This document shows positions 1-11,835 of a DNA stretch of 64,000 nucleotides, one piece after another; the first letter of the stretch is position 1; every line of letters starts with the position of its first letter. The notes under the pieces are model-generated. The model did no database searches, was not told where the DNA came from, and worked only from the letters and a program-made list of their open reading frames with translations. A program made the translations under genes and the position numbers. This DNA comes from Dastarcus helophoroides (taxonomy: Eukaryota; Arthropoda; Insecta; Coleoptera; Bothrideridae): contig CM053331.1 of the NCBI GenBank assembly GCA_028583605.1, positions 33,086,411-33,150,410 of the forward strand, in the 5' to 3' direction.

Positions 1-207
1 AGGACTTCTGCCTACGGAGACCCTTTTTTCTATAGAACTTCCAAGTCATGGAACTTGTTACCAAAAGGAATTTTTCCCAAAAATTACAACCTATCCTTGT
101 TTAAGAAGGCGGTTCGTCGCCATCTATCCTTGTTTCCGCATCCTACTCGCAATGCTTTGAAAGCATAATGGGGTTACCCTTTGCGAGTGGATTAAACTTA
201 AAAAAAA
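1..207 (+). mobile_element. 3' end of a CR1/jockey-like non-LTR retrotransposon
   Basis: This stretch is a near copy of 47719-47910, the C-terminal coding end and tail of the larger element downstream. Both share the run from gaacttccaagt through tttaagaaggcggttc to gcgagtggattaaa. It ends in an A-run at about 199-212. Relative to the downstream copy it has 13 extra bases at about 165-177 (ataatggggttac), which bring in a stop. The element enters from the left edge, so its 5' extent is unknown. Confidence 0.85.
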
Positions 208-212
208 AAAAA

Positions 213-1100
213 GTTTTAACCAAATTTCAGAAAAATCTAAAGCAGTTGGAAAATATAAGAAATAATATGCTGGTACAATGGGTTAAATACAATAAACAAA
301 CATGTAACTGGTTACTTAAAATTTATTAAATAATACTTATAAAAACACTCGATAACTAGATGAAACTATAGTGGCGCCACTTAACTGATATAATTAACAA
401 CCCGACAAACAATGTGCTTCACATTATGTACATATTTTCGATATAATTTCAATTTAGAAATATCTTTTGAGCTAAATGTACAAGAGACTTTATAACAAGT
501 GTAAACAAGGTAAGTTTTTACATGTGTCATTTTCACTAAATCAAAAATACATTTGTACTGCACACATGCGGCAAGTAATAAATTGCAGTCTTTAAAATCT
601 TTGGTAAATAAAAATAGACGAAATATTTGACAATAAAATGTGCACAAAATAGTAAACGAAAAACGTAAAATACATCCGAAAAACTGCAATATGAATATGC
701 AATCTTAAAATAATTACGATATATGAAATGAATGAATAACAAGAAAGTATATGATAGGAATAAATAAGGAATGTTGCAAATATATTTACTAGGTGTTATT
801 ATATCATTAAACCATTAGATTGGAGGTGGCAGTAATGGGAACTTTATAAAGTAGATTTGTGCCACTCTTAAAACCTACACCCAGGTTTAGAAATCGAATA
901 ATGACGATGGGTAACCGAACCACTGAAATAATCGATTATTATTTTGCAGTTACACAATTAGGGAAATAATTTCTATCTCTACTAATCCAGCAGATCATAA
1001 AATGTTGTAATTGTCAAAAATTTCGCAACATTTAAAGCCAAACTAAACAAGTAAAAATTTCAAATTTAATTACGACCACTTTTTAAAGTTCAATCCATTC
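213..1100. other. AT-rich intergenic sequence, no gene seen
   Basis: There is no convincing coding region here. The minus-strand open frames at 381-742 are composed of F, Y, C and K and look like chance frames in AT-rich DNA. Confidence 0.5.
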
Positions 1101-3079
1101 GTACAGGGCAACCCTATTGTGCCATTATTTGGAGAAAAAAGTGGAAATTCCGGAAAAGGACCGCAAATTTTCAGAAAAACTAGTAGCAATCGGGATTTTA
1201 GAAAGAAAATATGAATTTGAAGTTTAAAGGCTTATGAAAGAACAAAAAAATTTCGAAAAAATGTTTCAAAAAATTGAACTTAAATCGAAATTTCGAAAAG
1301 TTAAAACTTCTAGTAAAAGACGAAATTTGGGGTATCTGACTGAACACTTGGGGAAAAAATAAAGCAAAAATTAAATGTCTACACCTTAAGTTTTGCGAGA
1401 AAAATCCGGTTTCTTAAAAAAAAAAACATCATTTTATTGAAACCAATTGTCTGAACTTTCAAAATTTCACAAAATAGTAACAATTTAACTGGGAATTTAA
1501 AAAGTCGAAATTTCGAATTGACTAGAAAAAAAATCAGTGCAAACTTGAAACTTGGGGAAATGTGGAAACTATCAGTTTTTAATAGCAATTTTACGAAATG
1601 AACTAGAAAGTGTAAACTAGGAATTTTGAGAATAAACTTGTTTGTATCTGTGTTAACATTTTATTTTGAAAAACCAAAATTTCCAAAAAAATTAAAATCC
1701 CAAATTTTTCGAAAAAATAAACATCTTAAATACAAACTTCGAATTTATTAAAAAAAAAAAATAGAGTACAAACCTGAAATTTCGCAAAAGACCAAAGTTT
1801 CTAATAAAGTCAAAGTTTCTGTCGAAATTGGATTGAAAGTTGAAATTTGAGAAAAAAAGTGGGAACAGAAAACGTATTAAATTCAAAGTTTGAAAAGAGA
1901 AAGTCGCTTGCATTTGTGTTAAAAATTGTATTACTTAAAAAAGTTTCCCAAAAATTAAATGTCAAAATTTAGGAAAAATTAAAAAAAATGGAACGTTAAC
2001 CTAAAATTTCCCGAAAAATCAACGTTTTCAATTAAGTCAAAGTTTCTTTGAAATTTGGGTTTCAAGTTAAAATTTCACAGAAAAAAAAGTGGAAATGAAA
2101 AATGTAAACTTCGAAAAACTATTTGAAGGTTATTTTTTTTAATTACTGATATTTTGGATTTATATATACTTGAGACGTAAACGTTGAAAAAATAAAATAA
2201 AAATCAATATTTATAAAAAAAAATCGAAATTTTAAATTCAAAGCATAAACTTTCGAAATTTCCACTTTTTCCATTTTGGCTAAAGTCAAATTCTTTAGAT
2301 TGGTAACCTTTCTTTTTTAAACTCTTAACTTTGAGAAAAAGTGAATTATTGACAGTGTAAATATGAAATTGTTCACAAAATTTTGAGTTTATTTAAAATC
2401 TAAATTTTAATCATTTATTTATGAGTTCTTTTTGAAATTTGATATTAAAATTAAAATCTGATTTTAATTTTAATATTTTTCCGCTAATTTTAAAATTTAA
2501 CTTTTTTCCCACAGATTTTAAGTTTAAATTCCAAATATACATTTTTCTTGAACGTTACAGTTCAAGCTTAATTTTTTTTAGAAAGTTTAAGTTTGTCTAA
2601 ATTTCGGTATTTTTTTAAATAATTTCGAGAAAATGTTTGTTGTTTCTTCTAAAATTACCTCTAAGCTTGAAATTTTCAAAAACTCTGTGATAAATTTCAA
2701 TGACTTTTAAGGAAACAGTGTATTTTGACTTTTATCAAAATCCCAAAAATTTTTGATCGAAAACTCAAATTAATTCATTTTTAAATTACAAGTTTCAATT
2801 TTTTTTTCAAAATTTCCAATTTAAACCTCAAATATATTTATTATTTTTACTTTAAAATTGAAATTTTCTTTTTGTTCCCATAACTTCGACCTTCATCTCA
2901 AAATTTCGATATTAATTCAAAAATTTTCTCCTCAAACATTCACCATGAAATTCAAATTCTTTTACTGAATTTTGTTCTTCAAATTTAAAATAAAAATCTT
3001 AGAATTGCAATTTAGTCTTTTAAAAATTTCAGATTTAAACTCGAAATATTTGAAATTTTGGTTATCTTTTCAAAAATTG

Positions 3080-3180
3080 ATACATAAATACTATCCCCTG
3101 AAACCAAGAAAGATTAAAAAACCCAACAGTTGCTTTAAGGCGTTTCGATAGCCAAGCCATCACCTTCAGAGAGAAATTTT
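3080..3180. repeat. Half copy of the fold-back family seen complete at 27450-27715
   Basis: The segment contains cccctgaaaccaagaaag, attaaaaaacccaaca, gcgtttcgatagccaagc and cttcagagaga in the same order as the left arm of the 27.45-kb copy. The opposing arm is absent, so it is a truncated or solo arm. Confidence 0.75.
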
Positions 3181-3419
3181 GCTGTTTTATAAATTTTGAG
3201 CGTTTCCCAAAATTTAAACTTGTCCCTTAAATGATTAAAAAATTGATTTTTTCCGGTTTCGCGTTAGCTAGAAATTTTGAGAAATCTTTATTTTATAATT
3301 GTTTTAGAATGTTGGCATTTTACAACTTTATACTCGGGATTTTCCGCTTTTTTATTATAATGTTGAGCTGAGAATCGAAGCTTTTAATCTTAAAAAGTTA
3401 ACTTCTCTCCTCAAAATTT

Positions 3420-5560
3420 CGGTTTTAAACTAAAAATGTCGAAATATACTTGAAATTGTGGGTTAAAGCGTGTTATAAATTTCGAATATTTCCAGTTTTT
3501 TCTTGTTTTCACTGGAACTTTTGGCCTTTCACCCCAAAATTACCACTTTATGCTTAAATTTTTCATTTTATTCCTAGCCTTTTTCCCAAAATTATCACTT
3601 TATGCTTAAATTTTCCCTGTTATTCCTATAATTTCGAGTTTAGCAATGAAATTTTTACTATTGATTTTAAAAGTTTACCTTCTACGTTCAAAATTTTGGG
3701 TTTAAACTCAAAATGTCGAAATATATTTGAAATTTTAGGTTAAAACGTGTTATAAATTTCGAGTGTTTCCTGAAATTTCAACATTTGCTTCAAATTACGA
3801 TTCAAAACTTAATTTTTTTTGAAAATTTAGAGAAATTACTATTTTCTAGTTTTCACTGGAAATTTTGGCCTTTCCCCCAAAATTACCTCTTTATGCTTAA
3901 ATTTTCCATTTTATTCCTATAATTTCGAGTTTAGAAACGACATTTTAACTATTATTTTAAAAATTTTAACTTCTACGTTCAAAATTTTGGGTTAAACCCC
4001 AAATGTCAAAATATATTTGAAATTTTAGGTTAAAACGTGTTCTAAATTTCGAGTGTTTCCTGAAATTTCAACATTTGCTTCAATTTACGATTCAATATTT
4101 AATTTTTTTTGAAAATTTAGAGAAATTTCTATTTTCTAGTTTTCACTGGAAATTTTGGCCTTTCCCCCAAAATTACCTCTTTATGCTTAAATTTTCCATT
4201 TTATTCCTATAATTTCGAGTTTAGCAACGAAATTTTTACTATTATTTTTAAAATTTTAACTTCTACGTTCAAAATTTTGGGTTTAAACTCAAAATGTCGA
4301 AATAAATTTGAAATTTTAGTTAAAACGTGTTATAAATTTCGAGTGTTTCCTGAAATTTCAACATTTGCTTCACTTCACCATTCCAAACTTAATTTTTTTT
4401 CAAAATTTAGAGAAATTTCTATTTTCTGGTTCTTACTGGAAATTTTGGGCTTTTACCCAAAATTACCACTTTATGCTTAAATTTTCCATTTTATTTCTAT
4501 AATTTCGAGTTTAGAAACGAAATTTTTACTATTAATTTTAAAATTTTAACTTCTACGTTCAAAATTTTGGGTTTAAACTCAAAATGTCAAAATATATTTG
4601 AAACTTTAGGTTAAAACGTGTTTTAAATTTCGAGTGTTTCCTCGAAATTTCAACATTTGCTTCAATTTACGATTCAAAACTTAATTTTTTTTGAAAATTT
4701 AGAGACATTTCTATTTTCTAGTTCTCACTGGAAATTTTGGCCTTTTCCCCAAAATTACCATTTTATGCTTAAATTTTCCATTTTATCCCTATAATTTCGA
4801 GTTTAGAAACGAAATTTTTACTATTATTTTTAAAATTGTAACTTCTACGTTCAAAATTTTGGGTTTAAACTCAAAATGTCGAAATATATTTGAAATTTTA
4901 GGTTAAAACATGTTATACATTTCGAGGGTTTCCTGAAATTTCAACATTTGCTTCAATTTACGATTCAATATTTAATTTTTTTTGAAAATTTAGAGAAATT
5001 TCTAATTTCTAGTTTTCACTGGAAATGTTGGCCTTTCCCCCAAAATTACCTCTTTATGCTTAAATTTTCCATTTTATTCCTATAATTTCGAGTTTAGCAA
5101 CGAAATTTTTACTATTATTTTTAAAATTTTAACTTCTACGTTCAAAATTTTGGGTTTAAACTCAAAATGTCGAAATATATTTGAAATTTTAGGTTTAAAC
5201 GTGTTATAAATTTCGAGGGTTTCCTGAAATTTCAACATTTGCTTCAATTTACGATTCAAAACTTAATTTTTTTTATAAATTTAGAGAAATTTCTATTTTC
5301 TAGTTTTCAGTCGTCTTCAGTGGTCTTTTCCTCAAAATTTCGACTTTCAATTTCAAAATTTTAACTCCTACGTTGACAATTTCAATTTAATTAATTTTTA
5401 AACTCGAAATGTCGAAATATATTTGAAATGTTAGGTTAAAACGTGTTATAATTTGGAGTGTTTCCTGAAATTTCCACCTTTTCTTCGATTTACGATTTAA
5501 AACTTGATTTTTTTTCCAAATTTCGAGTTTTAATTTCTAATTTCTAGTTTTCCATGAAAA
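3420..5560 (+). repeat. Tandem array with ~291-bp unit, about 7 copies
   Basis: The marker taaaacgtgt, or a one-base variant of it, recurs at about 3464, 3741, 4031, 4321, 4612, 4904, 5195 and 5437. The middle intervals are 290-292 bp, and the outer two are shorter (277 and 242). Each unit carries the same ordered landmarks: atttcgagtgtttcctg, caacatttgcttcaattt, cactggaaattttggcc, tttatgcttaaattttcc, acttctacgttcaaaa and aaaatgtcgaaatatatt. The central copies are very similar and the outer ones more diverged, as expected for an array growing by unequal exchange. Confidence 0.92.
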
Positions 5561-5999
5561 TGAGGCCTTTTCCGCAAAATTCCCACTTTATGCTTAAATT
5601 TTCCACTTTTTTCCTACAATTGCGAGTTTAGAACCGAAATTTTAACTTTTAATTTTCAAATATTAACTTCTACATTCAAAATTTTGTATTTTAACTCGAA
5701 ATGTGGAAATGTTTTTGAAATCTTAGATTAAAACTGTTATAAATTTCGAATGTCTTTTGAAATTTCGTGAATCTAATTAAAATTTGAATTTTCTTCCGAC
5801 AGTCCAAATTTTAGTTCAAAATTTAGAGAAGTTTTTATTTTCTGGTTTCTTAGAATTTGGCTTGGTTTTCCAAAATTGCACTTTGTACTTAAGAGTTTCT
5901 ACTTTTCTTCCCATAATTTTGGGCTTAGAATCGAAATTTGGACTTTCTGCCTAAAATATTAAAGTTTTTCTAAAATGTTCAAATAAATCACAAAGCGGC

Positions 6000-6779
6000 A
6001 CATCAATGATGGCACCCAGAAGCAAATATTTAAAAAAATTACAAAATTCTGCGAATGTGGCCTAAAAAATCACTGCTAACGTTTCAAATCTAACGGGCAG
6101 GTAGTTTGATAGCTCAGTTATGATTAGGGTTACTATCTGTTGCGGTTAGATCACCTGGAAATTATCAAATTAGCACATGAAAACAGATTTTAAATATTTG
6201 TAGCTTAAGAAAAATTGTTCATCAAATAAAAGACCCTGACATTGCATATAAAACGTTGCAAATGTAAACTGATACCAAAAAAAAACCTCTTCACCATCAA
6301 ATCGATCAACTCTAAGAAATAATCGATTAAACCCAGAGCCTGGAGATACCTTGCTGAATCCGGGGACTCTGGGTTAACATTGGAGAGATGGCAACCCTAG
6401 TTATGATTAGAATTTTTCATTTGTGATATCAAATCCACAAAATGATCCTAATGATTTAGTAGCACCTAGCGCATGACTTGAAAAGAACTACAGCACATTT
6501 GTACATATTAGCATACAAAATACAAAAATCCCCAAAATTGCTGCTTCTTGTTTCACCTTCAATAAAAACTAATCATACAGAAACTAAAATATGGTAGTAA
6601 CGTTTTAATTAGTAAAATATGTATAGTTCTTTTACCTATAGTTGAATAGTAGACACCGAGAAATGTTGAAAAATGACTGAACTGGACATTATATAGTGGA
6701 AAAAATAATGAGAAATCACGAAAACTTTCTCTGTGTCTACTGTTACATGGTTTAAGTGTAAACACGAATTTGGCATACA
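6000..6779. other. 3' flank of DESI2; mostly unremarkable
   Basis: No gene is seen between 6000 and the DESI2 stop codon. The part just left of 6780 should be the DESI2 3' UTR. On the minus strand a possible ATTAAA polyadenylation signal lies at 6604-6609, but nothing else supports that site. Confidence 0.4.
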
Positions 6780-6956
6780 TTAATATTGTGGTGTTGACGC
6801 TTCCGAACATGTTGAATCTTTACGATTGCTTATACTGTGTTGTAAGGCCATTGGCATCAGCCATTCTTTAGGTAAACATCGCTCTAAAAACGGCACCCAG
6901 CTGCTAAAATACGCCAAACGATTCACCCAAGGCGGAATATCGTTTCCACATAAAAT
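6780..6956 (-). CDS. DESI2: DESI2 exon 3 (residues 117-174 and stop)
   Basis: It follows a 48-bp intron with acceptor TTTGTAG|ATT. It encodes the family's conserved C-terminal block ([29 protein letters not shown]) and then a short variable tail ending at TAA. No further coding exon is needed. Confidence 0.93.
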   Translation of the reverse strand: MLCGNDIPPWVNRLAYFSSWVPFLERCLPKEWLMPMALQHSISNRKDSTCSEASTPQY

Positions 6957-8577
6957 CTACAAAACAAGGTAATTACGCAATTCCCCAATAATTTACAAAC
7001 TCACTTTTGTAAATGCTCCGGAAAAATGATTACAATTATTATTCATAAGATGGTATCTATCACCGCGGAATTCCTTTCCCAACTCATTTATTATCTTCTT
7101 TATGTCATCTTCAGTAAAATCCGTGTATCCGATATGAATTGTTTGCCTAAATCTAAACTGATCCCCCAGCTCCTTTTCATCTCTGGGTAAAATTTCGAAT
7201 ATACCCGTAAATGGATACTGGTGGCCTCCATACGCATATTCTCTACCGTAGACTTCAACCCCTTAAATTAAAAAATAAAGCGCTTATTAAGGAAGTGGTG
7301 AACGCAACAACATTTAGAAAGATTATTCAAACATTATTTACCTACAGATTACAAATTTTAAACTTGAAATGTATTGCTTTATTTTTAAAAATTGAAAGTG
7401 AAGCTGAACTTTTGTTATTATGTTACACATGGTGAGATTAACGTCGAAAATTGGGCGAAAGTAAAACTGATTTTTTTTTAAATTTGAAACTGCAAAAATC
7501 AAAATTTCGAGATGGTAGTCGAAATTTCGAGATGGAAATCGAAATTTTAAGTTTAAACCTAAATTTTCCATTCTTCTCTTTTTTTGAAGTCACAAATTAA
7601 ATGAGGAAATTCCAAGCTTATTATGAACATTTTGAAAATCACACACTTAACATCAAAATATCTTACATTAACTTCATTATCGATTTTAAATTTGTAATCT
7701 TAAACATCGATTTTATCTTTGTAATACTAAGGAATATAAATCTCAAATTTAAAGCTGAACTTTTTTAAAGTTTTGACTTTTTCAATCGATCTCTTTCTGA
7801 AAACAGGGCATTTTTCAATCAAACTATTTCTCAAAACAGGACACTTTTCAATCAGTCGTTTTCCGGTATTTTGTGATCCTGAAGCAATGCTTGGGAACAA
7901 CAGAGTAAAATATATAAAAAAATGAGATGGTTACATTCAAAACCATATCAATTATTATCAAGATAAACAAGGTGTTTGGTTACAATTTTCTGACTTACCA
8001 AGTGTTCTGTAGTGGGAAAAGTTTGGGAAACTCTGAGTAATGTTAAGCATTTGCGATAACAGTACAATTAACCAGAAAAATGGTGATATGACTGATGTTT
8101 TTGGTACTAAATATGATTGGTTATCAGTTTGTTTATTTTCAAAGCCAAGGTTAATCACATAATGTACCGTTTTTCATTAATCATATATGACACTTACTAC
8201 ACCTAATTCAGTTGGTGGAGTAACATCAGTTTAAATGTAAATAAAACCAATTTGTGAAAGTATTGAAATACAAATATATTTTTGTGGGTTCCTAATTAGT
8301 AGATATTGAATTAAAGCTTCTGGAGATCACGAAAGGTTACTTCTCTCTAAATACTTTTATGAGCGGGAAACAGCAATTCGGCCACTTAATTATAACTACC
8401 ATATGTTGTTGATTATTTCTTTAAGAACACACTAAGAAGGATCACGCAGCTTCAACTGATAATAATAAATATAAATAAGTTCAAACCTGAATGGAAAACT
8501 CCTAATCCAACATTAGAAGTATAATCATTTATTTTGTACATGTCATATACATTTAGTAACACTGGTTCACGGGCCAT
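6780..8577 (-). CDS. DESI2: DESI2-like PPPDE thiol isopeptidase, 3 coding exons, 174 aa
   Basis: Joining 8577..8487, 7261..7005 and 6956..6780 on the minus strand gives 525 nt: 174 residues and a TAA stop. The frame is kept across both GT-AG introns (1225 bp and 48 bp). The product matches the PPPDE/DeSI family along its whole length. Landmarks are the N-terminal [50 protein letters not shown] and, near the C-terminus, NRLAYFSSW and CLPKEWL. The catalytic pair is visible as His29 (in FHSG) and Cys107 (in NNCNHF). DESI proteins are papain-like cysteine proteases that remove SUMO or ubiquitin, mostly in the cytosol. The length is slightly below the ~194 residues of the human protein because the variable C-terminal tail is shorter. 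The start is the Met followed by AREPV, at the position expected from homologues. Confidence 0.95.
7005..7261 (-). CDS. DESI2: DESI2 exon 2 (residues 31-116)
   Basis: This exon holds the core of the protease fold: [12 protein letters not shown], the GIFEI strand, the TDFTEDDI helix start and the catalytic NNNCNHFS with Cys107. The acceptor is TTTAAG|GG and the donor AAAA|GTGAGT, both on the minus strand. Confidence 0.94.
7262..8486 (-). other. DESI2 intron 1
   Basis: A GT-AG intron of 1225 bp made of AT-rich sequence with a little of the gaaatttcgag theme near 7500-7560. No nested gene or mobile element was recognised. Confidence 0.7.
8487..8577 (-). CDS. DESI2: DESI2 exon 1 (residues 1-30 plus 1 nt)
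   Basis: It encodes the first strand of the PPPDE fold and the catalytic His29 in GVFHSG. The donor reads CAG|GTTTGA on the minus strand. The frame is open upstream to another Met at 8667, but that extension (rich in S, C and L) is not family-like, so the inner Met is preferred. Confidence 0.92.
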
Positions 8578-9628
8578 TTTACTAGGTAAGAGTTCATCAG
8601 ATCCCGAGTCTCTCGTTACTCTCATACAGCTAAACGGTAGATTGCATGTTAGGCCATTTGAAAACATTTCTACAACTGTAGAGTACTTATTAATACAATG
8701 TTTACAAAACCAAACTGCTTACCTTAAAAACGGATAAAGTGCTGAATTAACTAAAATATTTAAAACATACGAGTAAGCTTTAAGAATCCATACGTATATT
8801 GTGTGAAATTCAACTGAATATTCATTAAATTCAAATTGAATACAAAAAAATGTCCGAATTTAGTAGGTTATCTATTTGACATTTAATTATTTTTTATTTA
8901 GTATTCAACTGACAGTTGAGATGAATTTGACAGATGTGGATATATTCAGTGATTTCATAGATTTTTGCATTATTCACAGAATCTGTATTTATTTATTTAT
9001 GACAGGGCAGTATCAAAGAAATTCTGCATAGGCTCTAAAGCATCCGGAGGCGTATAATTAATTTTGTAATTAAAGGGATAGAGCGTCGCTCTATAGGGTA
9101 TTAAATGTAAGTTATCGGGTTGGTAATAGGTAATAGATAATCATCAATCCTTGCTTTCGGGTTTAAATGTTATTTATTGGGGTGCCATCAAAAAAAGAAT
9201 TACAGTGCTGCCAACAGACTGATTTTGGCTCGATTCAAATAAAGATCCGCGTATAGATCTGACACTGCAGATCTATGATCCAAGTAATTGGATTATTTGT
9301 CCAGTTTTCTTCGGTAATTTACTTTAGAAAGTCGAAGACTAGTTCCGCATTCGAATAATTTGATGCAGGGCGTTTTTTTTTAGTCATCAAAAAAGAAACT
9401 GGCTCTCTGCTAACATGATGGTAAACAAAGCGATATACGTTTAAACAGGCGCCAGTCTTTTCGACGCAAGATTTGTTTTCAACTTTTAAAACCCCGTACA
9501 GATACGAAGGTGTAGAAAATACATCAGTTATCACAGTAAAGTCAAAATTTTGATTTTAATCTCAAAATTTCGAGATTAAAGTCGAAGTTTCGAGATTATG
9601 GTTTTTAGAAGGTAAGGTTGCGTTACGC

Positions 9629-9666
9629 CGTACGTTGATTGAATACATATATTCAATCAACGCGCC
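9629..9666. repeat. Perfect short inverted repeat (hairpin)
   Basis: The arms cgttgattgaata and tattcaatcaacg surround catata. Outside them gccgtac occurs on the left and again, in direct orientation, on the right. It could be a miniature transposon end or an extruding palindrome. No transposase is near. Confidence 0.7.
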
Positions 9667-10299
9667 GTACTTTGAAAATGAGATTGAAAACCTTCCTCTG
9701 TTCGCAGCGCCATCATATTAATCCACAAATACATGCACCACAGAATTCTATTTTATCGTAGGTCAAACATTGCCAAACGAGTAGTTAAAACGTACACCTA
9801 ATAGATTGAACTTCAGTAGTAGTAGTAGTAGTTTTAACTTCAGCGGTGGACGGTCCTCCCTGACTAAAAGATGAATAAAGGATGCTCTAGACACGCTTTC
9901 CTAAGAAAAGTCCAAAAAAAGGTTAACACGACAGCGATGTGATAGATTGGATACATTATACCTACGTCTACCACCATCTATTGACATAAGTAGGTTCAAT
10001 TTAAGCTCTCATTTTACAGTTTTCGCACAATACTTGCTGGTAATACACAACAGAGGCCGCTGATGTCAGTGGGTGGCAATTAATCCCATTTTCATTCGAC
10101 AAATTACGTTAGTGATTTACCTACTCTTATATGACTCCCTATTCAAGATTAAAGTCTAAATTTCTATTCTCTATGGTTAAGTTAAGCCAGATGGCAGTTG
10201 TGTCACATCATTTCCCTTTCCAAACAATATTGACAGTTGGCAGTAGTGTGCGTTCAGTAATACTTATAATTACCAAAATTTCATCTTTTTTTCTCGAAA

Positions 10300-10620
10300 T
10301 TTTGAGATTAAAGTTGAAATTTCGACTTTAATCTAGACATTTTGCGAAAAAAGTCGAAATTTCGAGTTTAAATCGAAATTTCGAGTTTAAATCGAAATTT
10401 CGAGATTATAGTAGAAATTTCGAGAACAAAGTCGTAATTTCGGGTTTAAAACCGAAATTTCGAGATTAAAGTCGAAATTTCCAGCAAAAAGTCAAAATTT
10501 CGAGTTTAAAATTGATATTTTGAATGTAAAGCGGAAATTTCGGGATTAAAGTCGAAATTTCGAGAAAAAAAGTCGAAATTTCGAGAATAAAGTCGAAATT
10601 TCGAGAAAAAAGTCGAAATA
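10300..10620 (+). repeat. ~20-bp tandem array with palindromic core TCGAAATTTCGA
   Basis: About 16 units of the form gtcgaaatttcgagattaaa follow one another with a period near 19-21 bp. The core TCGAAATTTCGA equals its own reverse complement, and its AAATTT tract recurs about every two helical turns. This is the cleanest version of the theme that fills most of the non-coding DNA in the window. Confidence 0.92.
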
Positions 10621-11639
10621 CCTAAAAATAATATATTTTTTAATCCATGTCTTTTCTACGTCTCGAATACAGAAAGTGTAAACATCATTTTATAGAGATT
10701 TTCAAATTATAGTCCATTTCAGATAAATGTGCATGAGTAGACACTGAACTTCTAATTTTGTAGTGGCAACAACAAGAACTATATAATAATATCATAGAGT
10801 ACTCTGTGGTATTATGTAAATATGGCCATGTTATGTGGCTGCGCTATGACATATCTTAATAGGGTTCTGTGTTCTTAAAATCCTAACGTAAATATTTTAA
10901 TTTTTTTGTCGGTTGTTTTAATAGTGATATTTTTATGTCAATTTCTACTGAAAATTAATAAAATAATAATAAAAATAATATGGAAAACATTCATTCTAAC
11001 TGTTTTTGCTAAACAACCTGTGAAACATAGGCAACACGTTAATCAAAATGTTCACGCGTTAAGTCAGCTTTATTTCTGGTGATTTATTTCAGTAACTTAT
11101 CTAAAGGTTGATTTAATACTTCAAATCCTACTTTTATGCATATTTATCTGAAATGAACTGTAAATAAACATTTTTGCCATAATATTCACTCTTTAGAATA
11201 TATTTGCGAACAACTGCTTTAAAGGTACGTGACATTAAACTTTAATTAAAGTAGTGAGCACAATTGAATCAAGAAATAAATATCCTAAAGAATATACCCT
11301 ACATTTTAGGGAAAATTTTATCAAAATCGATTGAACTGTTCCCAAGATCCAAAGAAGCGGACAGACGGACAAAACTAAAAACATCTGTATGGGCGTAAAT
11401 ATAGAATACCACACACGACACGGATTCTTGACATTTCATAGAAATGTGGTCATTTAATTGCCCGAATTTTAGTTCACTTGATCGGAAAACCTAACCAGGA
11501 TTCCATGCGTATACGGCCTGCCCAACCAGTGTTTTGTGCGTATGCAGCGTTTCTAACACAAACCAATAACAAAGTGTTAGTGGTTTGTGGTTTCTAACAA
11601 GGATTTTGTGTGTACACGATCGGCTCAATTAATTCGCCT

Positions 11640-11835
11640 TGTTTAAAAATTCGCGCGAATGCACAGAATGCGTAACGCATGCGGCTGTCAAATCCGCGCA
11701 CGGTCATTTCTCATTTTCAAATCAAACGCAACGCCTCGCCATTTTGCAGTTTTTACGCGTGGTTTTGTGGAGTACTTCGTAGTTTGCATGTGTAAAAATA
11801 TCGTTTATTGTTGATTGCTGCAATTTACCGTCGAA
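11640..11835 (+). promoter_or_regulatory. Probable promoter / 5' UTR of the hnRNP U gene
   Basis: The 200 bases before the start codon are distinctly richer in CpG than the surrounding AT-rich DNA (gcgcgaatgc, tccgcgcacggtc, gcaacgcctcgcc, ttacgcgtgg). That fits the CpG-type promoter of a housekeeping gene. No TATA box is obvious and the start site cannot be placed. Confidence 0.45.

Larger units (their letters stand above)
1100..6000. repeat. Decayed low-complexity repeat block (gtcgaaattt / aaatttcgac theme)
   Basis: Almost 5 kb is built from degenerate units around gaaatttcgag and aaaattt with A- or T-runs. The left part (to about 2.2 kb) reads mainly gtcgaaatttc; the right part reads mainly aaatttcgagttt. 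Open frames here rarely exceed 70 codons and are rich in F, K, N and S, so none is called. The block contains the ~291-bp tandem array listed separately. Confidence 0.8.
8578..11640. other. Intergenic region between DESI2 and hnRNP U
   Basis: The 5' ends of the two genes face each other across about 3.26 kb. The region includes a perfect hairpin near 9630-9665 and a phased palindromic repeat array at 10300-10620, both listed separately. Around 11340-11400 a tract reads cgattgaactgttcccaaga and gcggacagacggac, which resembles decayed retroelement 3' sequence common in insect genomes. No coding sequence is supported. Confidence 0.5.

Noticed and set aside
9319..9534. 71-codon minus-strand frame (MITDVFSTPSYLYG)
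   Set aside because: Composition is fairly normal, but there is no splice-consistent neighbour or recognised motif.
10300..10620. CRISPR-like array
   Set aside because: The repeats are contiguous without unique spacers and the context is an animal genome.
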